A stretch of DNA of 64,000 bases from contig OY365741.1 in assembly GCA_959347425.1 (NCBI GenBank), positions 826,001 to 890,000 of the forward strand. The letters run 5' to 3'. Position numbers and translations under genes: made by a program. The notes below the pieces were generated by a model. That model was not told where the DNA came from, did not search any database, and worked only from the letters and a program-made list of their open reading frames with translations. This document shows, one piece after another, positions 8,852 to 17,020 of the stretch; position 1 is the first letter of the stretch; every line of letters begins with the position of its first letter. The DNA is from an uncultured Amylibacter sp. Lineage in GTDB: Bacteria > Pseudomonadota > Alphaproteobacteria > Rhodobacterales > Rhodobacteraceae.

Positions 8852-9184
8852 CTAATCCTTTTCCATAATACATTGCAACGGATGCTGGTATTTCTTTGCC
8901 GCCGCCATGACTTGGGTGATTTTGGTTTCCGCCACATCGCGGCTGAACACACCGACAACCGCCAGCCCTTTTTTATGAACGATAAGCATTAACTGATAGG
9001 CTTGGGTGTTGGAGATTTTGAAAAACTGCTCTAACACGAAAACCACGAATTCCATGGGGGTATAATCGTCATTTAGCAAAATGACCTTGTACATCTGCGG
9101 GCGTTTTGTCTCGGCACGGGGTTTTGTTGCCAAATCGGAATCGGCGGACTCGTTAGGTATATCGGAGGGATTGTTTGGGCTCAT
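8852..9184 (-). CDS. clpS: ATP-dependent Clp protease adaptor ClpS
   Basis: This 110-residue protein delivers N-degron substrates to ClpAP. It has a hydrophilic N-terminal tail (about 28 residues) and the ClpS core: [17 protein letters not shown], the binding-pocket Asn-Asp-Asp and the helix with [12 protein letters not shown]. The gene ends 7 nt before the rsmC start. clpA is not in the window. Confidence 0.95.
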   Translation of the reverse strand: MSPNNPSDIPNESADSDLATKPRAETKRPQMYKVILLNDDYTPMEFVVFVLEQFFKISNTQAYQLMLIVHKKGLAVVGVFSRDVAETKITQVMAAAKKYQHPLQCIMEKD

Positions 9185-9408
9185 CGGGGCATTTATACTT
9201 TTGTTTGGGTGATTTTATTCGCAACAATACGGGCAAACAGACTCCCCCCTGTATAAAGAAAAAAATTAAAAAATCAATAAAACTGACAAAATTTTGCATT
9301 TTTATCAAAAAACTGTTTTGTTTTTAGCTTGTTTTGTGTATAAATGGCACTATAAAAACAACAAACCCCGATAAACGGGGTGAAATCAGTAGTAAGCAAT
9401 CGAACACG

Positions 9409-10869
9409 ATGATACCCCGTATCAGCCGAAATAATCCTTTTATCCCCCGCTTTATATGGGTTATGTTGCGTGGCGGGCTGTTTAGTTTTGCCTTTATTTT
9501 GTCCGCTGGTCTGGCGATGGCGGCACCTTACGCCGCGATGGTGATTGATGCCAAAAGTGGCGAGGTTCTGCACTCGCGCAACGCCGATACCCGCCTGCAT
9601 CCTGCTTCTTTAACCAAAATGATGACACTTTATGTGGCTTTTGCCGCGGTGGAACGCGGGGAAATCACTTTGGATACGAAAATCAAGGTCTCTAAAAAAG
9701 CCGCCCGCCAACCGCCGTCCAAACTAGGCTTACGGGCCGGGTCAAGCGTTAGCTTGCGTTATCTTATCCGTGCCTCTGCCGTGAAATCGGCGAATGACGC
9801 GGCGATGGTGATTGCAGAGGGAATTTCGGGCAGTCAAGCCGCCTTTTCTGATAGGATGAATAGGCAAGCAAAGGCACTGGGCATGACTAAGACGACATTC
9901 AAAAACCCCAGTGGTTTAACGCAAAGGGGGCATACCTCCACCGCGCGGGATATGACGATTTTGGGGCGCAGGCTGCTGACAGATTTCCCCGAATACTATA
10001 ATTTGTTTTCGCGTAGAACCGCCGATACCGGAATAAAAACGGTGAATAACACGAATAGGAAGGTTTTGAACAGCTATAAGGGCGCGGATGGGATAAAAAC
10101 TGGTTATACCGTGGCGGCTGGGTTTAATCTGGTGGCCTCGGCAGAGCGGGGCAATAAACGAGTGATTGCCACGGTGTTTGGCGGGAAGAGCTCAGCCTCG
10201 CGCAATCGGCGGGTGGTGGAATTGCTGGATATGGGGTTTGATAGGGCGAAAGCAACACGCTATGCCGCCGCCCCGCCAAAGGTGCTGGTACCGCCAGGTG
10301 TAGGGCGGGTTGATGCGGTCGGTCGCCGTGTGGCGATTGCCAATATCCGCCCGAAATACCGTCCAGCCAATCTGGGAGAGGATAACACGGATGTTTTGGC
10401 GGTGGAACGCGCGATTGTATCGGCGAATTTGGCGAAGCTGGGCGGGGGTGAGGCGGCGGCTCCGCGGGTAGAAAATATCACGCCAGCGCAGGGGGATGCG
10501 GATGAAAGCGAGGCGGTGTTAATTGCCGCAATCACCCGTGGGATAGAGCAAATGCCAAGCAGTGTGGTTTTGGGGCGGGTGGAAGCGCGGGTGATTGAAC
10601 GTCCCAAATTGCGCACGGATAGGCGCAAGTGGGCGGTGCATTTGGGGATTTATGGCACGCGGGTTCGTGCGGAAAAGGCGTTGTTAGAGGCGGTGTTGGC
10701 GGATATAAGTTCTCTGGATGGGGCGTTACGGCAGGTGAAATCGACCAGCAGGGGCTACCATGCGGAGTTCGTTGGGATTACGGAGATAAACGCGAATAAG
10801 GTTTGCGCGCGGTTAAAGGCGGAAACGTCCGAGTGTGAGGCGGTGTTGGCGGTGGCTATTAATAATTAA
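9409..10869 (+). CDS. D-alanyl-D-alanine carboxypeptidase (peptidase S11) with C-terminal SPOR domain
   Basis: This 486-residue secreted penicillin-binding protein has a signal peptide near residues 15-40 (hydrophobic FSFAFILSAGLAMAA). The S11 active-site motifs are S67-L-T-K70, S127-A-N129 and K230-T-G232. After a linker, the last 80 or so residues form a SPOR-like domain (RKWAVHLGIYGTRVRAEKAL onwards) that in other proteins binds denuded septal glycan. It would trim pentapeptides at the division site. The ATG at 9409 is chosen; an ATG at 9463 could give a shorter signal peptide. Confidence 0.92.
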   Translation: MIPRISRNNPFIPRFIWVMLRGGLFSFAFILSAGLAMAAPYAAMVIDAKSGEVLHSRNADTRLHPASLTKMMTLYVAFAAVERGEITLDTKIKVSKKAARQPPSKLGLRAGSSVSLRYLIRASAVKSANDAAMVIAEGISGSQAAFSDRMNRQAKALGMTKTTFKNPSGLTQRGHTSTARDMTILGRRLLTDFPEYYNLFSRRTADTGIKTVNNTNRKVLNSYKGADGIKTGYTVAAGFNLVASAERGNKRVIATVFGGKSSASRNRRVVELLDMGFDRAKATRYAAAPPKVLVPPGVGRVDAVGRRVAIANIRPKYRPANLGEDNTDVLAVERAIVSANLAKLGGGEAAAPRVENITPAQGDADESEAVLIAAITRGIEQMPSSVVLGRVEARVIERPKLRTDRRKWAVHLGIYGTRVRAEKALLEAVLADISSLDGALRQVKSTSRGYHAEFVGITEINANKVCARLKAETSECEAVLAVAINN

Positions 10870-11063
10870 TTTTTTGCTCTTTGGGTGTTACCAAGCGGGC
10901 GCGGGCAAACGGGGTTGCAAGCGTTTTTTAGGGGTTGTCATTGTTATCAATGGTATGCTACATGAAAATCTTGTAGCTGTGAAAGCAGTTGCATAAACTA
11001 AAACAAGTGTAAGAAAAAGAAGACGTTTTTTAATTTTTAACCCTTTATCAGAAAGGAGACAAA

Positions 11064-11150
11064 ATGAAATTATTTTTTCATTTATCTTTACTTATTGTAG
11101 CAGTCTTAAGACTATTACAATCTGTTTTAGACAACACTTATATTATTTAA
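11064..11150 (+). CDS. Tiny hydrophobic peptide, 28 residues
   Basis: A very good ribosome site (AAGGAG, then 6 nt) precedes an ATG. It opens a 28-codon frame starting MKLFFHLSLLIVAV and ending DNTYII, so it is almost all one hydrophobic helix. The region is AT-rich. A strong hairpin terminator follows 10 nt after the stop. Gene-like spacing of ribosome site, frame and terminator supports a real small gene, perhaps a membrane peptide or a toxin-like peptide. No family is recognised. Confidence 0.5.
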   Translation: MKLFFHLSLLIVAVLRLLQSVLDNTYII

Positions 11151-11159
11151 GTGTTGTGG

Positions 11160-11187
11160 CATGTCCTCGCCTGCGGGCGGGGGCATG
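11160..11187 (+). terminator. Strong hairpin terminator after the 28-residue gene
   Basis: CATGTCCTCGCC (11160-11171) pairs with GGCGGGGGCATG (11176-11187), 12 bp with two G-U pairs around a TGCG loop, followed by TCTTTAT. It also lies just beyond the end of the minus-strand gene at 11191, so it may serve both. Confidence 0.7.
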
Positions 11188-11190
11188 TCT

Positions 11191-11409
11191 TTATCGGATA
11201 ACAGGACAAGCCTTGCGGTCAGCAACAACTATCGTACGCGTTTTTCCACCACAATTATAAAAACAAGTTTTTGTTGTCCCGTCTGTTGCGGATTTTACTT
11301 TATTACACTTAACTTTTGTTGTTTGCATTTCCACATCTGTTTTCATATCCATATTGATTGTTTCAATAGGGAATAATGATAATGAGGCTATTAGTAAGAT
11401 TGATTTCAT
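11191..11409 (-). CDS. Small secreted cysteine-containing protein, hypothetical
   Basis: This 72-residue frame has a good ribosome site (AAGGAAAG) before the ATG at 11409. It starts MKSILLIASLSLFPIET, a short signal-like segment. The rest is basic and has four cysteines (KCNKVK, TCFYNCG, ACPVIR). The DNA is AT-rich like the tiny gene it faces across the shared terminator. No family is recognised; a small disulfide-bonded periplasmic protein is a reasonable guess. Confidence 0.55.
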   Translation of the reverse strand: MKSILLIASLSLFPIETINMDMKTDVEMQTTKVKCNKVKSATDGTTKTCFYNCGGKTRTIVVADRKACPVIR

Positions 11410-11517
11410 TTTCTTTCCTTATGTTAAAGTTTTCATAAAAACCCACCTACCAATTACAGGCTTACCGCAAACACTATAATAATTCAACCGATTGTCAATA
11501 ACCCATGCACAAAAAAA

Positions 11518-12777
11518 TTAGAAATACGGAACGCCCCGAAACCACGCCCGAATCACTGCCCGTTCCTCTTCCGTCATTCCAGAATAATTGGCGGGGGGCA
11601 TGGCGTTGCTAACCCCCGCTTGCAGATAAATCTCTTTGGCATAGAGCGCGGTCTGCGCCCGCGTTTCCAACACTATCCCCTTGGGCGACCACGGCAACCC
11701 GTCATAGCTGGGCGCAACCGCATGGCACACCGAACAACGGGTGGTGATAATATCATGCACCTCACCAAAACCAGCCGCCTCAACATACCGCGTTTGGGTA
11801 TTGTTTAACGAAATCGGGGCAACCCGCGCCGAATCAGAATCAGAACCGCCACTGCTCGGCACAACCGCCCCACCCGCCGTGGAAAGCCACATAATCAGCA
11901 GAAACAAAATCCCCGTCACTCCCCAAGTCCAATGCGGACTGCCACCCCGTGCATGGCGGGTATTAAAATAATGACGAATACTCACCCCCATTAAAAACAC
12001 CAGCGAAGCAATAATCCAATTATATTCCGTAGCAAAAGCCAAAGGATAATGATTCGATAACATTAAAAAAATCACTGGCAGAGTCAGATAATTATTATGG
12101 GTGGAACGTTGCTTGGCGATTTGCCCAAAGCGAGGGTCAGGCTTGCGCCCTGCCCGCAAATCCGCCACGACTATTTTTTGATTGGGGATAATCACCAGAA
12201 ACACATTCGCCGACATAATCGTGGCGGTGATTGCACCCAAATGCAGCAGTGCCGCGCGTCCAGAAAACACCTGCGTATAGCCCCAAGCCAAGGCGACCAG
12301 CAGGATATAAAGCAACACCATCAGGCGGCGATTATCACTGCCAAACCGCGATTGACACAGGGCGGAATAACCGAACCAGACGGCTATGATAGAGCCAACC
12401 GATACCGCAATCGCTTGCCACACGGTTATATCCGCCACACGCGGATCAATCAGGTATAAATCCGCCCCAGCATAATATAAAAGAATCATCAGGGCAAACC
12501 CAGATAGCCATGTCGCATAACTCTCCCACTTAAACCACGTTAAATGTTCGGGCAGAGCATCGGGGGCAACCAGATATTTCTGGATATGATAAAAGCCACC
12601 GCCATGGACTTGCCATTCCTCACCATGCACGCCTTTGCGTTTTTTGACCGCGGGTTGCAGTCCCAAATCCAGCGCAATAAAATAAAACGAAGAGCCAATC
12701 CAGGCAATCGCCGTGACAATATGCAGCCAGCGCACCGCCAGCTCTATCCATGCAAAGAAAATCGCCGCATCATACAT
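11518..12777 (-). CDS. puuD: Membrane urate hydroxylase PuuD with C-terminal cytochrome c domain
   Basis: This 419-residue integral membrane protein oxidises urate to 5-hydroxyisourate. It has about eight or nine hydrophobic helices, the PuuD-type HGGGFYHIQKYLVAP segment near the N-terminus, and NNYLTLPVIFLMLSNHYP. A Gly/Ser/Asp linker follows, then a cytochrome c domain with CSVCH near residue 345 and a distal Met (MPP). This coupling to the respiratory chain replaces soluble uricase. The gene starts 3 nt after the uraH stop, so the two are one operon. The linker DNA carries two adjacent GANTC words. Confidence 0.93.
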   Translation of the reverse strand: MYDAAIFFAWIELAVRWLHIVTAIAWIGSSFYFIALDLGLQPAVKKRKGVHGEEWQVHGGGFYHIQKYLVAPDALPEHLTWFKWESYATWLSGFALMILLYYAGADLYLIDPRVADITVWQAIAVSVGSIIAVWFGYSALCQSRFGSDNRRLMVLLYILLVALAWGYTQVFSGRAALLHLGAITATIMSANVFLVIIPNQKIVVADLRAGRKPDPRFGQIAKQRSTHNNYLTLPVIFLMLSNHYPLAFATEYNWIIASLVFLMGVSIRHYFNTRHARGGSPHWTWGVTGILFLLIMWLSTAGGAVVPSSGGSDSDSARVAPISLNNTQTRYVEAAGFGEVHDIITTRCSVCHAVAPSYDGLPWSPKGIVLETRAQTALYAKEIYLQAGVSNAMPPANYSGMTEEERAVIRAWFRGVPYF

Positions 12778-12780
12778 CGG

Positions 12781-13140
12781 TTAGCTCCCCCGATAGGTGC
12801 TGTAACCATAGGGCGACAGCAAAAGCGGCACATGGTAGTGGGCGTTTATATCGTCTATATTAAAAACGATGGGGATAATATCAAAGAATAAAACATCAGG
12901 GGTCGGGTCGCCCAATCCGCGCAGGTAATCGCCCGCGAAGAAATCCAAACGATAGCCGCCAAGGGCGAATTCGTCTTTTGGTAGGATTGGGCTGTCCGTG
13001 CGACCATCCGCATTTGTGGTGAGCGAACGGATGAGGGCGGGGTTTTGTGCGTTTAATCCATACAGGTCTATGCGTAGATTGCCCGCGGGGATGCCCTTTG
13101 CTGTGTTCAGCACATGGGTTGTTAGGTAGCCGTTTGTCAT
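12781..13140 (-). CDS. uraH: 5-hydroxyisourate hydrolase (transthyretin-like)
   Basis: This 119-residue protein converts 5-hydroxyisourate to OHCU. It has the N-terminal LTTHVLNTAKGIPA (catalytic His), an internal Arg-bearing strand, HYHVPLLLSPYGYSTYRGS and the family's C-terminal YRGS tetrapeptide. It is the first gene of the uraH-puuD pair and is divergent from the puuE-uraD fusion. Confidence 0.96.
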   Translation of the reverse strand: MTNGYLTTHVLNTAKGIPAGNLRIDLYGLNAQNPALIRSLTTNADGRTDSPILPKDEFALGGYRLDFFAGDYLRGLGDPTPDVLFFDIIPIVFNIDDINAHYHVPLLLSPYGYSTYRGS

Positions 13141-13214
13141 GAGTTTCTTTCTTGGTTAAATGAGGTTAAATGGGTTTTTTGGAGTTGTATATCTTTGATT
13201 GAGGATAAAGGCAA

Positions 13215-13320
13215 GTGATGAATTGTGAATGATGAATTATGAATGGTGAATTGGGTTTTGTGGCAAACTTCTTTCCTAAAATAACCAATAATTCATAATT
13301 CACCATTCACCATTCACAAT
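13215..13320. repeat. Repeat family B, short copy (B0) with inverted tandem arms
   Basis: The left arm (13215-13253) is a run of GAATTGTG/GAATGATG/GAATTATG/GAATGGTG units. The right arm (13287-13320) is the inverse (ATTCATAATTCACCATTCAC and further units). Between them lies only TTCTTTCCTAAAATAACC, the edge of the core seen in copies B1 and B2, so this looks like a core-deleted copy. It sits in the divergent uraH/puuE promoter gap and could affect both promoters. Confidence 0.8.
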
Positions 13321-13381
13321 CCCCCCCAAATCGGTTATCATCCCCCAAACCTCCCCTTAAAAAACGAAAGGGTATTAAAAA

Positions 13382-14809
13382 ATGACTCGATATAAACGCG
13401 ATATGCGGGGCTATGGCGCGACCCCACCGCAAGTACGCTGGCCAAACACCGCCCGCATTGCCGTGCAATTCGTGCTTAATTACGAAGAGGGCGGGGAAAA
13501 CTGCACCCTCCACGGCGATTCAAACTCCGAAGCATTTTTATCCGAAATCATCGGCGCACAACCCTTCCCAAACCAACGGCACTGGAATATGGAGAGCATG
13601 TATGAATACGGGGCGCGCGCTGGGTTCTGGCGAGTCCATCGGCTCTTCACCAAAACCGCCGTTCCCCTGACGGTTTATGGTGTGGCAACCGCCTTGGCTC
13701 GGTCGCCCGAACAAGTTGCCGCCATGCAAGCCGCCGATTGGGAAATCGCCAGCCATGGGCTCAAATGGATTGAATATAAAGACATGCCCGCAAACCAAGA
13801 ACGCGACCATATAACCCGCGCCATCGCTCTGCATACCCAAACCACAGGCAACCCGCCGAGGGGGTGGTACACAGGCCGATGCTCTGACAATACGGTTAAT
13901 TTGATTGCTGAAAATGGCGGATTTGACTATGTATCGGACAGCTATGCTGATGATTTACCCTATTGGCATACGCACAAAAACACGCATCAATTGGTCATTC
14001 CTTATACCTTGGATGCCAACGATATGCGGTTTGCCACGGCGCAAGGTTTCCACACGGCAGAGCAGTTTTTCACCTATTTGAAAGACAGCTTTGATACGCT
14101 TTATGCGGAAGGGGCGGAGGGTTCGCCCAAAATGATGTCCATCGGGTTGCATTGTCGCCTGATTGGGCGGCCTGGGCGAATTGCCGCCATCGCTCGGTTT
14201 ATTGATTATGTCAAATCCCACGATAAAGTCTGGTTTGCCAAACGGATAGAGATTGCCGAACATTGGCAAAAACATCATCCTCCCGAAATTAATAGCGAAT
14301 CTGGCAACACCCCCACACGCATGAATAAACCCGATTTTATCGCGGCGTTTGGCGGAGTCTTTGAACATTCCGATTGGATTGCTGAACAGGCGTGGGATTT
14401 GGAATTGGGCGTGGCACATAATACCGCCCTTGGGTTGCATAACGCCTTTGCCCGTATTTTTCGTGCCGCCGATAAATCCGCACGGCTAGAAATCCTTTGC
14501 AACCATCCAGATTTGGCGGGGCGATTGATGCAGGCAAAGAAACTGACCCAGCATTCCACCGATGAACAGGCGGGGGCGGGGCTGGATAGTTTAACGCCCG
14601 CAGAACTTAAAACCTTTACCCAGCTTAACTCTGATTATATGAAAAAGTTTGATTTCCCTTTTATTATCGCGGTAAAAGGATTAAACAAAGACCAAATCTT
14701 AAAACAATTCAAACACCGCATAAACAATGACACAGCAACCGAATTCAAAACCGCTTGCACACAAGTTGAACGCATCGCGCTGTTGCGCCTACAGGATATA
14801 TTACGATGA
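13382..14809 (+). CDS. puuE: Allantoinase PuuE fused to OHCU decarboxylase UraD
   Basis: This 475-residue protein has two parts. Residues 1 to about 303 are a cofactor-independent allantoinase of the polysaccharide-deacetylase fold: RDMRGYG start, FVLNYEEGGE, WEIASHGLKWIEY, GWYTGRCSDNT and the MSIGLHCRLIGRPGR motif. From about residue 310 to the end is a UraD domain (FGGVFEHSDWIAEQAW, then HPDLAGR with its conserved Pro-Asp-Leu, and F-x-x-R-x-x-N-D near the end). UraD decarboxylates OHCU to S-allantoin and PuuE opens allantoin to allantoate, so the fusion carries consecutive steps. It overlaps allE by 4 nt. Confidence 0.93.
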   Translation: MTRYKRDMRGYGATPPQVRWPNTARIAVQFVLNYEEGGENCTLHGDSNSEAFLSEIIGAQPFPNQRHWNMESMYEYGARAGFWRVHRLFTKTAVPLTVYGVATALARSPEQVAAMQAADWEIASHGLKWIEYKDMPANQERDHITRAIALHTQTTGNPPRGWYTGRCSDNTVNLIAENGGFDYVSDSYADDLPYWHTHKNTHQLVIPYTLDANDMRFATAQGFHTAEQFFTYLKDSFDTLYAEGAEGSPKMMSIGLHCRLIGRPGRIAAIARFIDYVKSHDKVWFAKRIEIAEHWQKHHPPEINSESGNTPTRMNKPDFIAAFGGVFEHSDWIAEQAWDLELGVAHNTALGLHNAFARIFRAADKSARLEILCNHPDLAGRLMQAKKLTQHSTDEQAGAGLDSLTPAELKTFTQLNSDYMKKFDFPFIIAVKGLNKDQILKQFKHRINNDTATEFKTACTQVERIALLRLQDILR

Positions 14810-15630
14810 CCTATTATACCCCACGCGGGGGACTGCCCGCACAATCCACCGAATTGCAACGCCGCGCGGTTTTCACGACCGCCTATGCTTTTATTCCCGC
14901 CGAAGTCCTGCGTGATATTGTCACCAGTTCCCTGCCCCATTGGGAGGGGGCGAGGGCTTGGATTTTGGCACGACCGCTCAGCGGGTTTGCTGAGACCTTT
15001 TGCTATTATATTGTTGAACTGGAAGCGGGCGGAGGCTCTGACGCACCCGAACCAGACCTTGGCGCACAGGGAGTTATTTTTGTCGTTGATGGGGTGGTGC
15101 GGGTGACTATCAATGGTGAAACGCATGATTTGACGGCGGGGGGTTATGCCTATTTACCTGCTGGTGCGGACTGGACGATTTGGAATGAAACCGATGAAAC
15201 CGCGACCTTTCATTGGGTTAGGAAAGCCTATGAATCCGTGGCGGGGATACCCGCGCCCGAAGCGTTGGTTACGTCAGATAAATCGGTCGCCCCCACGCCG
15301 ATGCCCGATTGTGAGGGTGTTTGGGCGACGACTCGGTTTGTCTCGGCGGATGATTTGCGCCATGATATGACGGTTAATATCGTTACTTTCCAGCCCGCGG
15401 GCTGTATTCCGTTTGAGGAAACCCATGTTATGGAGCACGGGATTTATATCCTATCTGGCACGGCGCGGTATTTGCTGAATACCGATTGGATAGAGGTTGG
15501 GGCGGGCGATTTCATCTGGCTACGGGCGTTTTGTCCGCAAGCGTGTGTGGCGACGGGGGATGTGCCGTTTCGCTATATTTTGTATAAGGATGTTAATCGC
15601 CATCCGAAATTGCGCGTGTTTGGCGGGTGA
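14806..15630 (+). CDS. allE: (S)-ureidoglycine aminohydrolase, bicupin
   Basis: This 274-residue double-cupin releases ammonia from ureidoglycine to give ureidoglycolate. It starts TYYTPRGGLPAQS, has ATFHWVRKAYE at the end of cupin one, and in cupin two the metal-site segment E-T-H-V-M-E-H-G-I-Y-I-L-S-G and AGDFIWLRAFCPQACVA. These match the AllE/YlbA family. It is coupled to the upstream fusion by an ATGA overlap and lies 3 nt before allA. An allantoate amidohydrolase (AllC), needed to feed this step, is not in the window. Confidence 0.92.
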   Translation: MTYYTPRGGLPAQSTELQRRAVFTTAYAFIPAEVLRDIVTSSLPHWEGARAWILARPLSGFAETFCYYIVELEAGGGSDAPEPDLGAQGVIFVVDGVVRVTINGETHDLTAGGYAYLPAGADWTIWNETDETATFHWVRKAYESVAGIPAPEALVTSDKSVAPTPMPDCEGVWATTRFVSADDLRHDMTVNIVTFQPAGCIPFEETHVMEHGIYILSGTARYLLNTDWIEVGAGDFIWLRAFCPQACVATGDVPFRYILYKDVNRHPKLRVFGG

Positions 15631-15633
15631 ATT

Positions 15634-16119
15634 ATGGCTAGTATTAAAGCCGTTCCGATAACCGCCGAGGCGTTTGCACCGTTTGGTGAGGTGCTGGATA
15701 CACGCGGGCTGTCGCCCAAAACCATTAACGCGGGCAAATGCAAACGGTTTCATAATTTGGCGGATGTGGATGTTTTGGACGGGCAAGTGGGGATTAGCAT
15801 GTTTAGGGCTGAGCTGCGCAGTTTGCCGTATTCGGTGGATTTGCTGGAACGGCATCCGCTTGGCTCGCAAGCGTTTATTCCGTGCTCGCCCGATTCGTTT
15901 TTGGTGATAGTAGCGGGGGATGGGGGCGGTGCGCCTGTTGGGATACGGGCGTTTATCACCGCGCCCTATCAAGGCATTAACCTGCATCGCAATGTCTGGC
16001 ACGGAGTCCTTACCCCCTTATCTGGGTCGGGCGTGTTTGCGGTTATTGATTATATCGGCGAGCAGGATAATTTGGTGGAATTCTTTTTGGATGAGGCGGT
16101 TTTGGTTGTGGGTGGTTAG
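15634..16119 (+). CDS. allA: Ureidoglycolate lyase
   Basis: This 161-residue cupin-fold protein releases urea and glyoxylate from ureidoglycolate. It has the family pattern F-A-P-F-G-E-V-L, R-F-H-N-L-A, LLERHPLGSQAFIP and the later WHGVLTPL segment. It is the last gene of the puuE-uraD/allE/allA operon. Its TAG stop lies within TTAGTTGTGAATTAT, identical to the left arm of repeat B2 at 35111, so a repeat arm appears to have landed at the gene's end. Confidence 0.92.
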   Translation: MASIKAVPITAEAFAPFGEVLDTRGLSPKTINAGKCKRFHNLADVDVLDGQVGISMFRAELRSLPYSVDLLERHPLGSQAFIPCSPDSFLVIVAGDGGGAPVGIRAFITAPYQGINLHRNVWHGVLTPLSGSGVFAVIDYIGEQDNLVEFFLDEAVLVVGG

Positions 16120-16130
16120 TTGTGAATTAT
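16116..16130 (+). repeat. Solo repeat arm overlapping the allA stop
   Basis: TTAGTTGTGAATTAT at 16116-16130 is identical to 35111-35125, the left arm of repeat B2. No matching right arm is seen nearby. It marks the boundary between the urate operon and the AT-rich SEFIR gene. Confidence 0.6.
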
Positions 16131-16211
16131 TTTTTGCTATTGCCTTTATTTAACAAATCATTTATATTTTATATTTTAACAACATTCCAACATAAAAGGG
16201 AATCTTAAAAC

Positions 16212-17000
16212 ATGACAAACGCACCCGAAAATACAAAATTATTCATATCGTATGCTTGGACTAGTGAAGAACATAAGCAGTGGGTTTTACGTTTGGCTGA
16301 AAAATTGGTTGCTTCTGGTGTGGATGTAAAACTTGATCAATGGGAACTCAAACTAGGTCATGATAAGAACTTTTTTATGGAAAGAATGCTTACTGATCCT
16401 GATATTCGCAAAGTTTTAATGATTTTTAATAAAGACTATGCCGATAAGGCTAACGATAGGAAAGGTGGGGTTGGTACTGAAACACAAATCATTTCAAAAG
16501 AAATGTATGAGAATAAAGGACAAGATAAATTTGCTGGTGCTATTTTAGAGAAAGATGAAAAAGGCGAGCCATATTTACCTAATTACTATGAATCAAGAAT
16601 TTATTTAGATTTTTCTAACCCTAATATTTTTGAAGAAGAATTTGAAAAATTACGGCTGTGGATTCGTGACCAAACTTTACATGCAAAGCCCCTACTTGGC
16701 GAACCACTCAAAACTGATTCATGGACAGACAGAGAGATATGTCGCGCGGCAGTTAAAACCTATTTCAGCCTTGAAGATATGCCAATTGATTCTGAAGACA
16801 ATGGTAATTTTATGGGATTTGAAAGCGCGGCTGGATACATGTATACATGCCGACTGGAAGATAATATAGCTATATTAAAATGGGTTAATGGAACAGGTGA
16901 CGCAATGAGTAGCAGAGCAACAAGCTTTGAGTTAAATGGCAATACGTTAATTGTTACAGATAATTCTATGGGTTTAATAAAAATATTTAAAAAAGGCTAA
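16212..17000 (+). CDS. SEFIR/TIR-like domain protein with C-terminal beta-rich domain
   Basis: This 262-residue protein is unlike its neighbours in being AT-rich. Residues 8 to about 150 form a SEFIR-type domain: LFISYAWTSEEHKQWVLRLA, G-V-D-V-K-L-D-Q-W-E-L-K-L-G-H-D, V-L-M-I-F-N-K-D-Y-A-D-K and GVGTETQIIS. SEFIR and TIR domains in bacteria commonly serve in immunity or signalling. The C-terminal 100 residues have an EICRAAV helix, then short strands with Y-x-C-R-L and ILKWVNG, resembling a domain otherwise seen alone in periplasmic or uncharacterised proteins. No transmembrane segment is seen. The function is unproven. Confidence 0.75.
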   Translation: MTNAPENTKLFISYAWTSEEHKQWVLRLAEKLVASGVDVKLDQWELKLGHDKNFFMERMLTDPDIRKVLMIFNKDYADKANDRKGGVGTETQIISKEMYENKGQDKFAGAILEKDEKGEPYLPNYYESRIYLDFSNPNIFEEEFEKLRLWIRDQTLHAKPLLGEPLKTDSWTDREICRAAVKTYFSLEDMPIDSEDNGNFMGFESAAGYMYTCRLEDNIAILKWVNGTGDAMSSRATSFELNGNTLIVTDNSMGLIKIFKKG

Positions 17001-17020
17001 AACACGTTCAATTGGTTTCG

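Noticed and set aside
11160..11187. Riboswitch before the small minus-strand gene
   Set aside because: The hairpin lies at the 3' side of both small genes and is followed by T residues, so a terminator is the simpler reading.
13215..13320. CRISPR array from repeated GAAT units
   Set aside because: Units are 7-9 bp with no regular spacers, and arms are inverted, so it is not a CRISPR array.
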